A DNA stretch of 64,000 bases from Roseomonas sp. HF4 (GCF_005222755.1 NZ_STGD01000010.1:62001-126000), one strand, 5' to 3'. Numbered from the stretch's first letter, positions 17,035-26,910 are shown. Notes: a model not told the origin generated them from the letters alone. Numbers and translations are program-made.

Positions 17035-18582
17035 ATGACCATCAGGCGCAGGCTCCTCGGCCAGGGCATCGCGGCGGCGACGGGCGCGCTCGCACTCCCC
17101 GGAATCCTCGTCCGCCCGGCGGCGGCGCAGCGCAGCGCCGACACGCTGCGCATCGCCTTCCGCGACGCGGTGCCCAACGTGGACCCGTACTTCAACAGCC
17201 AGCGCACCGGGCTCATCATCGGCCATCAGGCCTTCGACGGGCTGGTGCACCGCGACCCGGCCACCTTCCGCATCGTCCCCGCGCTCGCGACCGAATGGCG
17301 CTGGGTGAACCCGACGACGCTCGACTTCACGCTGCGCCAGGGCGTGAAGTTCCACGACGGCAGCGCCTTCGGGCCGGATGACGTGGTCTACACGATCAAC
17401 ACCGTGGCCGACCCGAACAGCCGCGTCGCAACGCCGTCCAACTACGCCTGGATCCAGGGCGCGGAGAAGACCGGCGACTGGACGGTGCGCCTGACGATGA
17501 AGCGGCCGACGCCGGCGGCGCTGGAATACGCCGCCCTGGTCATGCCGATCTGGCCGAAGGCGTATCGGGAACGCGTGGGCGCTGAGGGCTTCTCCCGCGC
17601 GCCGATCGGCACCGGCCCCTATCGCTTCACGAAGGTGGACGTGTCGAGCGGCGTCGAGTTCGAACGCTTCGACGATTATTACCAGGGCGGGCCGAAGGGC
17701 CGGCCGGCGATCCGCAAGCTGACCGCGCGCTACATCGGCGACGCGGCGACGGAGCTGACCGAGTTGCTCGGCCAGCGCGTCGACTGGATCTGGAACATGA
17801 ACCCGGACCAGATCGCCAACGTGAACCGCCTGCCCTACCTGCAGGCGACGCGGCAGGAATCGATGCGCGTCGGCTTCCTCAACCTGGATGCCGCCGGGCG
17901 CAGCGGCGCCGGCAACCCGATGACGAAGCTCGAGGCGCGGCGCGCCGTCTGGCACGCCATCGACCGCAAGGCGATCGCCGAGCGCCTGGTCGGCGGCGGG
18001 TCCCGCGTGCCGGACGCGCCCTGCTTTCCGTCCCAATTCGGCTGCAACGGCTCGGCCGCCATGACCTACGACTACAACCCGGCCAAGGCGCGCGAGTTGC
18101 TGGCACAGGCGGGCTACCCGAATGGCTTCGACATCGAGCTGACCTCCTATGTCCAGCCGCGGCAGTGGTCGGAGGCGGTGCAGAACTACCTGCGCGCCGT
18201 CGGCATCCGCGCCAACCTCAACCTCATGCAGGTGGCGGCGCAGATCCAGCGCTCGCAGCGCGGCGAGCTGGCGATGCAGATGGGCTCCTGGGGGTCCTAC
18301 TCGATCAACGACGTCTCGGCGATCATGCCGAACTACTTCGCGGGCGGCGGCGACGACTACGCGCGCGATGCGGAGATGACGCGGCTGATCAACGAGGGCG
18401 GCTCGACGGCAGACGAGGAAGCGCGCAAGACGGCCTACGATGCCGCGATCAAGCGCGCGACCGAGCAGGCCTACTGGCTGCCGCTGCACACCTACGTCTC
18501 GGTCTTCGGCTTCCAGAAGCAGCTCGAATTCCCGACCTTCCCGGACGAGCTGCCGCGCTTCTACCTCGCGAAGTGGAAGTGA
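17035..18582 (+). CDS. Peptide/nickel-type ABC transporter substrate-binding protein (family 5)
   Basis: Periplasmic binding protein for a DppA/OppA-type importer. The start MTIRRRLLGQGIAAATGALA with a following AQR looks like a Tat or Sec signal cleaved near residue 30. Family 5 features are visible: DTLRIAFRDAVPNVDPYF, AFDGLVHRDP, LRQGVKFHDGSAFGPDDVVY (~100-120), IGTGPYRF (~195) and the C-terminal YWLPLHTYVSVFGFQK. The length of 515 is normal. ATG 17035 has CGGGAGA upstream. The ABC permease and ATPase genes lie on the opposite strand, convergent with it, with a structured repeat between the 3' ends. They may serve the same substrate, but the binding protein is not in their operon. The substrate is unknown. 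Confidence 0.9.
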   Translation: MTIRRRLLGQGIAAATGALALPGILVRPAAAQRSADTLRIAFRDAVPNVDPYFNSQRTGLIIGHQAFDGLVHRDPATFRIVPALATEWRWVNPTTLDFTLRQGVKFHDGSAFGPDDVVYTINTVADPNSRVATPSNYAWIQGAEKTGDWTVRLTMKRPTPAALEYAALVMPIWPKAYRERVGAEGFSRAPIGTGPYRFTKVDVSSGVEFERFDDYYQGGPKGRPAIRKLTARYIGDAATELTELLGQRVDWIWNMNPDQIANVNRLPYLQATRQESMRVGFLNLDAAGRSGAGNPMTKLEARRAVWHAIDRKAIAERLVGGGSRVPDAPCFPSQFGCNGSAAMTYDYNPAKARELLAQAGYPNGFDIELTSYVQPRQWSEAVQNYLRAVGIRANLNLMQVAAQIQRSQRGELAMQMGSWGSYSINDVSAIMPNYFAGGGDDYARDAEMTRLINEGGSTADEEARKTAYDAAIKRATEQAYWLPLHTYVSVFGFQKQLEFPTFPDELPRFYLAKWK

Positions 18583-18586
18583 GGGT

Positions 18587-18714
18587 GGGGGGGGAAGGGA
18601 ACTTCTCCCCCCAAAACCCCCCTCAACCTTCTTTGTCACTTGGCGCCCGACCTCCCGGGACCTGCGCCAAAGGACAAAGAAGGGAGGGGGCTCGGGGGAG
18701 GTTCCCCTCCCCCG
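18587..18714 (-). repeat. Structured intergenic repeat, family 1, copy A (inverted)
   Basis: About 128 bp filling the gap between two convergent genes. Each end is a hairpin: 18587-18612 (11-bp stem with one G-T pair, loop GGAA) and 18693-18714 (9-bp perfect stem, loop TTCC, which is GGAA on the other strand). The core is an inverted pair, 18629-18646 and 18664-18681, matching 16 of 18 positions. It is the reverse complement of the copies at 33366-33495 and 47376-47505. It probably ends transcription from both sides. Confidence 0.85.
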
Positions 18715-18735
18715 ACCTGCGGCATCCGCCCGGCC

Positions 18736-19697
18736 TCAGGCCGCCCGCTCGACCAGGTGGCATTCTGCGAGGCCCACGGCATCGCGAAGCGTGGGCGGCG
18801 CCGCGACCGAGCACTTCGCCACCGCCACCGGGCAGCGCGGGTGGAAGCGGCAGCCCGGCGGGATGTTCGCCGGGTCCGGCATCGCATCCCCCAGCCCGAC
18901 ATCCGGCACGCCGAGCCCCGGCTCCGGCGTCAGCACCGAAGCGAGCAGCGCCTTCGTGTACGGATGGCGCGGCGTGGCGAACAGCGTCTCGCTCTCGGCG
19001 CGCTCGACGATGCGGCCGAGATACATCACCGCCACCTCGCTCGCGATGTGCTCGACCACCGCCAGGTTGTGGCTGATGAACAGGTAGGTCAGGCCGAGAT
19101 CGCGGCGCAGCTCCGCCAGCAGGTTCAGGATCTGCGCCTGCACCGACACGTCGAGCGCGCTGGTGGGTTCGTCGCAGACCACGATGCGCGGGCGCAGCAC
19201 GAGGGCGCGCGCGATGGCCACGCGCTGGCGCTGCCCGCCCGAGAGCTGCGCCGGGAAGCGCACGCCCTGGTCCTTCGACAGGCCGACGCGCTCCAGCGCC
19301 TCGGCCACGCGGCGGTCGACATCCGCGCCGGCGATGTTGCCCTGCGCGATCAGCGGCATGGCGACGATGTCGCGCACGCGTCGCTTCGGGTTCAGCGAAG
19401 CGAAGGGGTCCTGGAACACCGGCTGGATGAGCCGCGCACGGGCACGCCGGTCCATGCCCGACAGCCGCTGCCCGTCCACCAGCACGTCGCCGGCGGTGGG
19501 CGGCAGCAGGCCGAGGATCAGCCGCGCCAGCGTCGATTTCCCGCAGCCGCTTTCCCCCACCACGCCGAGCACGCTGCCCGCAGGCACGGCGAAGGAGACG
19601 TCGTCCACCGCGATCACGCGCTTGGGCGGGGCGAAAAGCCCCTGGCGGACGCGGAACTCGCGCTTCAGGCCGCGCACCTCGATCGCCGCGGTCCCGC

Positions 19698-19701
<4 letters not shown>
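18736..19701 (-). CDS. Peptide-type ABC transporter ATP-binding protein (DppF/OppF-like)
   Basis: Second cytoplasmic ATPase of a DppBCDF-type importer. Walker A GESGCGKS (~51), ABC signature LSGGQRQRVAIARAL (~159) and Walker B IVVCDEPTSALD (~180) are intact. The C-terminal oligopeptide-transporter domain contains RCPVAVAKC and related cysteines, as in DppF-type proteins. The length of 321 is normal. The start overlaps the stop of the DppD-like gene. It is the last gene of the four-gene minus-strand operon starting at 22455. Confidence 0.92.
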
Positions 19702-20671
<970 letters not shown>

Positions 20672-20675
<4 letters not shown>

Positions 20676-21541
20676 CGGCTGAGGTCGGTGCCCATCATGT
20701 CGCGCAGCGCGTCGCCCAGCAGGTTCACGCCAAGCACCAGCACGAACAGCGCCGCGCCGGGGATGATGATGACCCAGGGCGTGAAGAACATGTATTCCTT
20801 GGCTTCCGAGATCATCAGCCCCCAGGACGGCAGCGGCGCCGGCACGCCGAGGCCAAGGAAGGACAGCGCGGCCTCCAGCAGGATCGCCAGCGCCATCTCG
20901 AGCGTCGCGACGACCGCGAGATGCGTCGCGATGTTGGGCAGTACCTCGCGCGTCAGCACCCACCAGCGGGAGACGCCGGCGCACCAGGCGGCGGCGACGT
21001 AGTCGAGGTTGCGGATCTGCATGGTGGTGGACCGCGCGACCACCGCGAAGCGGTCCCACAGCAGCAGCCCCAGCACCAGCACCACCAGCATGAAGGAAGA
21101 CCCGCGCAGCGCGGCAACGGCCAGCGCCACCAGCACCGCCGGGATCGACAGGCGGGTGGTGATGGCGAAGACCACCGCGTCGTCGATCTTGCCGCCGTAG
21201 AATCCGCCCAGCACGCCCAGCGTGATGCCGATGACGCCCGAGGTGATGACGGTCAGCACCCCGATCACCATCGAGATGCGCGCCCCGTAGATCAGGCGCG
21301 AGAAATAGTCCCGCCCTAGCTGGTCCGTGCCGAGGAAGTTGCGCGGATCGCCCCCTTCCATGAAGGACGGCGGCACCAGCCGACGCTCGAGGTCGATCGC
21401 GAAGGGGTCGTAGGGCACGATCCAGGGCGCCAGCAGCGCGACGATGGCGCAGAAGCCGACGATGCCCGCGCCGACCAGGAAGCCCCAGTTGCCGAGCAGC
21501 GTCCGCCGCCCGCCCCCCGCCGTGGTCGCGATGGTGGTCAT
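20672..21541 (-). CDS. Peptide-type ABC transporter permease (DppC-like)
   Basis: Inner-membrane permease with about six helices. The N-terminal OppC-type segment (NWGFLVGAGIVGFCAIVALL, then FLGTDQLGRDYFSRLIYGAR at ~65-85) is typical, and the EAA-type coupling loop appears near EAALSFLGLGVPAPLPSWG (~230). The length is 289. ATG 21541 overlaps the dppB-like stop, and its own stop overlaps the DppD-like start. It pairs with the permease at 21538-22455. Confidence 0.92.
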
Positions 21542-22455
21542 GACGTGCGCAGCCGCGGGTCGAGCACGGCATTCAGCAGGTCTGCCAGCAGCGTCAGCGC
21601 GATATAGAGCAGCGCGAGGACCAGCACGACCGCCTGCACGACGGGGAAGTCGTTCTTGCTGATGCTCTCCCACGCCAGGTAGCCGACGCCGTGCAGGGCG
21701 AAGACCGTCTCGATCACGATCGAGCCCCCGAGCATGAAGCCAAGCTGCACCGCCGCGATGGACACGACCGGGATGGCGGCGTTGCGGAAGCCATGCTTGA
21801 CCAGGATCGACAGGCGCGACAGCCCCTTGGCGCGCGCCGTGCGGATGTAGTCCGACGCCAGCGCCTCGATCATGCCCGACCGCGTGAGGCGCGTGAGCGA
21901 CGGGATGGCCGAGAAGGCCAGCACCACGCCCGGCATGACGAAATGCTCCCAGGACCCGGTGCCCGAGATCGGCAGCCACGCCAGCTGCAGCCCGAACACG
22001 ACCATCAGCACGAGGCCGAGCCAGAAGGACGGCATGGCCTGGCCGACCAGCGCCACCATCGTGACCGCCCGGTCCACCCAGGTCCCTTCCCGCACCGCTG
22101 CCAGGATGCCGAGCGGCAGCGAGACGACCAGCGCGATCGCGAGCCCGACAAGCCCGAGCGTCAGCGTCACCGGCATGCGCGCCGCGATCAGGTTGGCGAC
22201 GCGGTCGCGGAAGAAGTAGCTCTCGCCGAAATCGCCCTGCACGGCGCGGCCGAGCCAGTCGAGGTACTGCACGTGCAGCGGGCGGTTGAGGCCGTAGGCC
22301 TCCCGGATCGTCTCGATGTCCTGCTGCGTCGCGTTCGGCCCCGCGATCGAGATGGCGAGGTCGCCTGAGATGCGCGTGAGCAGGAAGGCGAGCGTCAGGA
22401 CCGTCAGCGCGACGAGGACCGCGACCGCGAAGCGTCGGAGGAAGAAGCGCAGCAT
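21538..22455 (-). CDS. Peptide-type ABC transporter permease (DppB-like)
   Basis: First gene of the importer operon, an inner-membrane protein of 305 residues. MLRFFLRRFAVAVLVALTVL is the canonical DppB first helix. YGLNRPLHVQYLDWLGRAVQ and GDFGESYFFRDRVANLIAAR follow (~55-90), then further membrane helices and the coupling loop RTARAKGLSRLSILVKHGFR (~200-220). The start ATG 22455 has GGGAAGCC-type sequence upstream in a leader of about 50 bp that contains a candidate promoter. Confidence 0.93.
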   Translation of the reverse strand: MLRFFLRRFAVAVLVALTVLTLAFLLTRISGDLAISIAGPNATQQDIETIREAYGLNRPLHVQYLDWLGRAVQGDFGESYFFRDRVANLIAARMPVTLTLGLVGLAIALVVSLPLGILAAVREGTWVDRAVTMVALVGQAMPSFWLGLVLMVVFGLQLAWLPISGTGSWEHFVMPGVVLAFSAIPSLTRLTRSGMIEALASDYIRTARAKGLSRLSILVKHGFRNAAIPVVSIAAVQLGFMLGGSIVIETVFALHGVGYLAWESISKNDFPVVQAVVLVLALLYIALTLLADLLNAVLDPRLRTS

Positions 22456-22464
22456 GTCGTGGGA

Positions 22465-22494
22465 AGCCTAGGCAGGCATGGTGCGCCGCGGCAA
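22465..22494 (-). promoter_or_regulatory. Candidate promoter of the dpp-like operon
   Basis: On the minus strand TTGCCG (22494-22489) and TAGGCT (22470-22465) are 18 bp apart, 10 bp before the dppB-like ATG and just after the terminator of the upstream gene. It fits a housekeeping promoter with a very short leader. The match is moderate. Confidence 0.3.
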
Positions 22495-22506
22495 GGCCCG
22501 GACGCG

Positions 22507-22535
22507 AAAAGGGGCGGCCCCCGCGGTGCCGCCCC
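22507..22535 (-). terminator. Rho-independent terminator of the duplicated-domain protein gene
   Basis: Read on the minus strand: GGGGCGGC, a loop of nine bases, GCCGCCCC, then TTTT. A perfect 8-bp GC stem (22528-22535 with 22511-22518) followed by a T run is an unusually clear intrinsic terminator for this GC-rich DNA. It lies 25 bp after the stop of the gene at 22560-23234. Confidence 0.8.
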
Positions 22536-22559
22536 ATCCGGTCTGCGCCGAAGCGCCGC

Positions 22560-23234
22560 CTATTGCAGCGGCAGCGTCACGTTCACGACCTCGCAGAGGT
22601 TCACGTTCCGCCGTTCCTGCGGCTGGCCGCCGTCGTAGACGAAGCGGATGTCGTACATGCAGGGGCCCTCGGGCAGGCGCACCGGGAAGACCGCGCCGGG
22701 CGCCACGGTGTCGGCGCCGAGCCGGTCGGGGCCCCAGTTGTTGTCGGTGGTGAGCGAGGCGAAGACCTGCATCACCGTCCGCTGGCCCTGGTTCACCAGG
22801 TTGAAGGACGGGTTGCCCGTCGGCCCGCCCTGCGGCGGCCGCGCCTGCTGCTGCGGCGCGCCCTGCTGCGGCCCGCCCTGCTGCGCGCGGCTGCCGTCGA
22901 AGGTGAGGTCGCGGACGTTGCAGAGGTTGATGTTGCGCCGTTCCTCGGCCGGGCCGCCCTGCTGGTCGTAGACCACGCGCACGTCATAGAGGCACTGGCC
23001 CTGCGGCAGGCGAACCACGAAGGACCGCCCGGCCGGCACGACATTCTGGCCAAGCCGGTCCTGCCCCCAGGTATTGTCCGTGGTGGGCGACGCGTAGGCC
23101 TCGTAGATCACCCGGGAACTGCGGTTGACCAGGTTGAAGGACGGGTCGCCTGTCTGGGCGAGCGCGCCGGCGGCGAAGCCGCCGAACGCCATGAAAGCCG
23201 CAGCGGCGGCGGTCGCCACGCGTCGCATCAGCAT
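22560..23234 (-). CDS. Secreted protein with two tandem copies of an unknown domain
   Basis: Exported protein of unknown function. MLMRRVATAAAAAFMAFGGF followed by ALAQ is a cleavable signal peptide ending near residue 26. Two ~80-residue repeats follow (about 30-112 and 140-224), joined by a Gln/Gly/Pro-rich linker. Both contain PSFNLVN, TTDN-WG-DRLG, a VRLP-G-C-YD segment and ERRN-NLC. Each repeat keeps two cysteines, so a disulfide per domain is likely in the periplasm. ATG 23234 has GGAGGAGCG upstream. It is a single-gene unit ended by the terminator at 22507-22535. Similar proteins are annotated only as hypothetical in related bacteria, to my knowledge. Confidence 0.8.
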   Translation of the reverse strand: MLMRRVATAAAAAFMAFGGFAAGALAQTGDPSFNLVNRSSRVIYEAYASPTTDNTWGQDRLGQNVVPAGRSFVVRLPQGQCLYDVRVVYDQQGGPAEERRNINLCNVRDLTFDGSRAQQGGPQQGAPQQQARPPQGGPTGNPSFNLVNQGQRTVMQVFASLTTDNNWGPDRLGADTVAPGAVFPVRLPEGPCMYDIRFVYDGGQPQERRNVNLCEVVNVTLPLQ

Positions 23235-23375
23235 GGGGTCGCTCCTCCTCGCAAGTGCCGGGCAGGGCGCCCGTCCGTTCCGCCCGTGAGGCTAGCCGAG
23301 TGGGCGGCGCCGCGCCAACCACCCAAGGTGCCGAGGTGTGATCCCGGTGCGAATCGCTTCAGAGGGGCCGCCGCG

Positions 23376-23978
23376 TCAGGCGAAGCGGGCCAGCGCCTGT
23401 TCGAGCGAGGCGAGCGCATTGCCGAGCGCCGCCGTCATCGCCGCCGCCGCCTGCTCGGGCGTCGGCTCGGCGGTGCCGGCGGCGAGCGGCGCCGTGCCGC
23501 TGCTGACCAGCTGCCCGACCAGCCGGCTGCCGTTGCGTTCGTCGACCAGCAGCAGCGTCATCTCGGCCCGCGCCCGGCCTTCGCCCTGGACGGCCGCGAG
23601 GCCCGTGAGATCGCCCTCCAGCACGAAGTCGGGCGTGACGCGCGAGCCCGGCGCCAGGATCGCCGCGAACAGCCGCGAATCGAGCAGCCAGCGGCGCAGC
23701 GCCTGCTCCGCCGCCTCGGCCGGCGGCGCCGCCCATTCGGCGTAGAAGTCCAGGAACTCGGTCCCGTCGGGTCGGATGGTGCGGAGGCTGCGCACGTCCA
23801 GCCCCGCGCCGGCGCGGATCGTGCGCACCAGCAGCGTGCGCCGGCCCCGCCCGCTGCGCGGCGCCGCGTCCCGCCGCGGCTCGAGCGGAAAGCGCCGCGT
23901 CTCGACATAGGGCCGGTCGGGCAGCACGGAACAGCCGGCCAGCAGCGGCAGCGCGAGGAGAAGGCGGCGGTCCATCAT
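23376..23978 (-). CDS. ABC-type transport auxiliary lipoprotein (MCE system)
   Basis: Predicted outer-membrane-facing lipoprotein of an MCE lipid transporter, similar in role to PqiC-type proteins. MMDRRLLLALPLLAGC gives a lipobox (LAGC, Cys 16). The mature part has the auxiliary-component pattern RRFPLEP, DFYAEWAAPPAEAAEQALRR (~85-105), FVLEGDLTGLAAV and MTLLLVDERNG. The length is 200. ATG 23978 lies one base past the mlaD-like stop, so it is the fourth and last gene of the operon. Tandem ATGs at 23978 and 23975 leave the start ambiguous by one codon. Confidence 0.82.
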   Translation of the reverse strand: MMDRRLLLALPLLAGCSVLPDRPYVETRRFPLEPRRDAAPRSGRGRRTLLVRTIRAGAGLDVRSLRTIRPDGTEFLDFYAEWAAPPAEAAEQALRRWLLDSRLFAAILAPGSRVTPDFVLEGDLTGLAAVQGEGRARAEMTLLLVDERNGSRLVGQLVSSGTAPLAAGTAEPTPEQAAAAMTAALGNALASLEQALARFA

Positions 23979-23979
23979 G

Positions 23980-24996
23980 TCATCGGCGCTCCCGGGGCGG
24001 TGGTGGCGGCGCGCCGAACAGGGACTGGGACGGGCTGCGGCGCAGCGCCTCGGCGGTGTCGCGCAGGCTCGAGACGGTCGCGCGCAGGTCGCGCAGCAGC
24101 GGGCCCAGATCCGCCTGCGCGTCCGCGGTGGTGCCGCGCACGGTGCGCAGCGCCAGTTCCAGGGATTGCAGCACGGCCGGCAGGCGCGCGATCGCCACGC
24201 GCAGGTCGGCCGCCGCCTGGCCGACATTGCCCGCGGCACCGGCCACCTCCTCCGACCCGAGCAGCGCCTGCGCCGCCTCGCCCGCCGCGCCGACTGTGCG
24301 CGCCGCGCCGCGGATGTCGTTCACCGCCTCCCGCAGCGCGACCATGGTGGCCGAGGCCTCGCGCAGCGCGACGGACAGGTCGCCCTGCCCGCGCAGCTGG
24401 CCGCGGACGTCGTTCATCATGCCGGTCGCGGCCTCGATCAGCGCCTCGATGTCGAGGCCCGCGAGCTGCGTCATCAGCCGCTCGGCCGCGCTCGTGACCT
24501 GCGTGATGGTGGAGGGGACCGAGGGAATGACCTGGAAGGTCGGCGTCCAGGGCACCTCGATCGGCGGCGCGCGCTCGGGGTCGGTGAAGTCGATCTCGAG
24601 ATAGGCAAGGCCGGTCACGCCGGACGACGCGATGCGCACGCGCAGCCCCGCCGCGACCGCGGTCTCGACCGAGGTGCGGCCGTAGCGTTCGGGATCGACC
24701 GCGAAGCGCAGCAGCACGAGCCGCGCCGTCGTGTCGTCGGGGCCCTGCGCCGTCGCGCCGTAGACGACCGAGACGAGGCCGAGCTCCGTCACGCGCCCGA
24801 CCGGCACGCCGCGGAAGCGCACGGGCGCGCCAACATCGAGGCCGGCCACGGATTCGCGGATGTAGGTCTCGAAGATCTGCTGCTGCCCGCCCAGCCGGCC
24901 GGCCGTGAAGTACAGCACGAAGCCGAACGCCAGGCCGAGGCCCGCAAGCACCAGAACGCCCACGCGGAGATAGAGGCTGCGTCCGGCCTGCGGCAT
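23980..24996 (-). CDS. mlaD: MlaD-family MCE substrate-binding protein
   Basis: Inner-membrane-anchored periplasmic lipid-binding subunit of an MCE transporter. A single N-terminal helix (VGVLVLAGLGLAFGFVLYF, ~12-30) anchors it. One MCE domain follows (SVAGLDVGAPVRFRGVPVGR, ~48-68). A long C-terminal helical region rich in Ala/Arg with repeated heptad-like LRD, VSSLRDTAEALRR segments could form a tunnel or needle as in YebT/PqiB-type proteins. At 338 residues it is almost twice E. coli MlaD. The start is one base after the ATPase gene stop. Confidence 0.88.
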   Translation of the reverse strand: MPQAGRSLYLRVGVLVLAGLGLAFGFVLYFTAGRLGGQQQIFETYIRESVAGLDVGAPVRFRGVPVGRVTELGLVSVVYGATAQGPDDTTARLVLLRFAVDPERYGRTSVETAVAAGLRVRIASSGVTGLAYLEIDFTDPERAPPIEVPWTPTFQVIPSVPSTITQVTSAAERLMTQLAGLDIEALIEAATGMMNDVRGQLRGQGDLSVALREASATMVALREAVNDIRGAARTVGAAGEAAQALLGSEEVAGAAGNVGQAAADLRVAIARLPAVLQSLELALRTVRGTTADAQADLGPLLRDLRATVSSLRDTAEALRRSPSQSLFGAPPPPPRERR

Positions 24997-24997
24997 G

Positions 24998-25795
24998 TCA
25001 GATCGCCTCCCGCCGGAAGAAGGCGCGGACGGTCCGGTTGTCGCTATCCTCCCGCAGCCTGCGCGGGTCGCCCTCGGCGATCATGCCCTGCGCGTCCTTG
25101 TCGAGCATGATGCAACGGTCGCCGATCGCGAGGATCGACTGCAGTTCGTGCGTCACCACGACGAAGGTCGCTCCCGTGTCACGTGCGATGTCCTTGATCA
25201 GTGCGTCGAGCCCGGCCGAGGTGATGGGGTCGAGCCCGGCCGAGGGCTCGTCGAGGAACAGCAGCGGCGGGTCGAGCGCCATGGCGCGCGCGATCCCCGC
25301 CCGCTTCGCCATGCCGCCCGAGATCTCGGCCGGCAGGCGGCCGGCCGCGTCGCCGAGCCCCACGAGACCGAGCTTCGATCGCGCCAGGGCTTCGCGGGCC
25401 GGCCGGGGCAGGTCGGTATGTTCCTCCAGCGGCAGCTCCACGTTCTGCGCCAGGGTCATGCTCCCGAACAGGGCGCCCGATTGCCACATCACGCCAAGCC
25501 GCCGCAAGAGCGCCCTGCGGTCGGCGCCCTTCGTGGCCGCCAGCTCCTCGCCCAGCAGCCAGGCCCGGCCGGCGGCCATCGGCACGAGGCCGATCAGCGT
25601 CTTGAGCAGCGTGGATTTGCCGCAACCCGAGCCGCCGAGGATCACGAAGATCTCACCGCGCCGGACCTCGAAGGTGACGCCCTTGAAGATCGTCCGGGCG
25701 CCGAAGCGGACCGCGACGTCCTCGACCCGGATCACCGGTTCGGCCGAGGTCCCCGCACCCGCCGCGGGCGCCGCCGTGCCGCTGTCGGGCGCCAT
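24998..25795 (-). CDS. mlaF: MlaF-family ABC transporter ATP-binding protein
   Basis: Cytoplasmic ATPase driving phospholipid movement between membranes. Walker A GGSGCGKS (~54), signature ISGGMAKRAGIARAM (~159) and Walker B LLFLDEPSAGLDP (~180) are typical of MlaF; GMAKR is diagnostic for this subfamily. MAPDSGTAAPAAG (ATG 25795) gives a short low-complexity N-terminus. The ATG overlaps the permease stop by one base (TGATG). The length is 265. Confidence 0.92.
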   Translation of the reverse strand: MAPDSGTAAPAAGAGTSAEPVIRVEDVAVRFGARTIFKGVTFEVRRGEIFVILGGSGCGKSTLLKTLIGLVPMAAGRAWLLGEELAATKGADRRALLRRLGVMWQSGALFGSMTLAQNVELPLEEHTDLPRPAREALARSKLGLVGLGDAAGRLPAEISGGMAKRAGIARAMALDPPLLFLDEPSAGLDPITSAGLDALIKDIARDTGATFVVVTHELQSILAIGDRCIMLDKDAQGMIAEGDPRRLREDSDNRTVRAFFRREAI

Positions 25796-26910
25796 CAGAT
25801 GCCGAGCCGGTAGAACAGCACGGCAAAGATGCCATCCATCACGACGATTGCGACGATGCCGCCGACCACGGCGGCCGTCGCGGCATCGCCCACCGCGCGC
25901 GGGCCGCGCCCGGCCGTCAGCCCCGCGCGGCAGCCGATGCCCGCGATGACCGCGCCGAAGCACCCGGCCTTGAACAGGCCGCCCGCCAGGTCCTGCAACG
26001 TCAGCCACTGCTGCAGCTGCACCGAGACCGCCGCCCAGGGAAAGCCGAAGCCCGCCATGATCACGGTCATGCCGGCAAGTCCCGCCAGGCTCATCAGCAT
26101 GGCGAGCACCGGCATCGCGAGCGTTGCCGCGATCAGGCGCGGCAGCACCAGCATGGAGGCCGGGTCGATGCCCATGACGCGGAGCGCGTCGACCTCCTCG
26201 TTCACCGTCATGGTGCCGAGCTCGGCGGCGAAGGCCGAGCCGGTCCGCCCCGCCAGCACCACGCCGGCCAGCAGCGGCCCGAGTTCGCGGAGCAGCGCGA
26301 TGCCGACGAGGTTGGGCACGAAGATCTCGGCGCCGAAGCGGCGCAGCGGGATGGCCGACTGGAAGGCGAGGATGACGCCGATCAGGAAGCCGAGTAGCGC
26401 CGTGAGCCCGAAGGCGCGCGTCCCGACCTCATCGAGGTGGCGCATCAGGTCGGCCCAGCGCAGCAGCCGCGGATGACGCAGCGTCCGCAGGACGATGACC
26501 ACGGATTCGCCCAGGAACGCGACCCGCGCGAGCGCGCCGCGCAGGCGTTGCACCGTGGCACGCCCGACCGCCGTGATCGGCAGGAAGCGCCGCGACACCG
26601 GCGGGGCGGGCGGGGCGGCGGCGAGCGCGGCCCGGGTCCGCTCCAGGACCGGCGCGATCTGCGGGGCCGCGCCCTCGACCTTCGCGTCCGGCGCCGCGGT
26701 CAGCAACAGGACCGCCCCCGCCGAATCGAGCGCCTCGAGGTCGGAGAGGTCGAGCACCACGACCGGCGCGTCCGCGGCCGCGCGAATCGTGGCGGTCCAG
26801 GCTCGCGCGGCCGCGGCCACGTCCAGCCGTCCACTCGCGCGAAGCACCTTGCCCCCGGCTTCGTCGCTCACCGCGACCTCGGCCGTCATCGCACCCGGGC
26901 TCCCATCCAT
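25795..26910 (-). CDS. mlaE: MlaE-family permease with N-terminal STAS domain
   Basis: Inner-membrane permease of the MCE transporter, first gene of the operon. The N-terminal ~100 residues form a STAS/MlaB-like domain (LRASGRLDVAAAARAW, VVVLDLSDLEALDSAGAVLL). The C-terminal ~260 residues are a MlaE permease with LLGFLIGVILAFQSAIPLRR and the conserved ELGTMTVNEEVDALRVMGID. In E. coli the STAS part is the separate protein MlaB, so this fusion replaces that gene. The start is uncertain: 26910 is chosen, but in-frame GTG 26949, ATG 26928 and ATG 26889 are possible. Confidence 0.9.
   Translation of the reverse strand: MDGSPGAMTAEVAVSDEAGGKVLRASGRLDVAAAARAWTATIRAAADAPVVVLDLSDLEALDSAGAVLLLTAAPDAKVEGAAPQIAPVLERTRAALAAAPPAPPVSRRFLPITAVGRATVQRLRGALARVAFLGESVVIVLRTLRHPRLLRWADLMRHLDEVGTRAFGLTALLGFLIGVILAFQSAIPLRRFGAEIFVPNLVGIALLRELGPLLAGVVLAGRTGSAFAAELGTMTVNEEVDALRVMGIDPASMLVLPRLIAATLAMPVLAMLMSLAGLAGMTVIMAGFGFPWAAVSVQLQQWLTLQDLAGGLFKAGCFGAVIAGIGCRAGLTAGRGPRAVGDAATAAVVGGIVAIVVMDGIFAVLFYRLGI

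Noticed and set aside
22672..24497. Long plus-strand frames opposite the duplicated-domain protein and MCE genes
   Set aside because: They are antisense to genes with clear signal peptides and domains, and their translations are Arg/Ala-rich without motifs.
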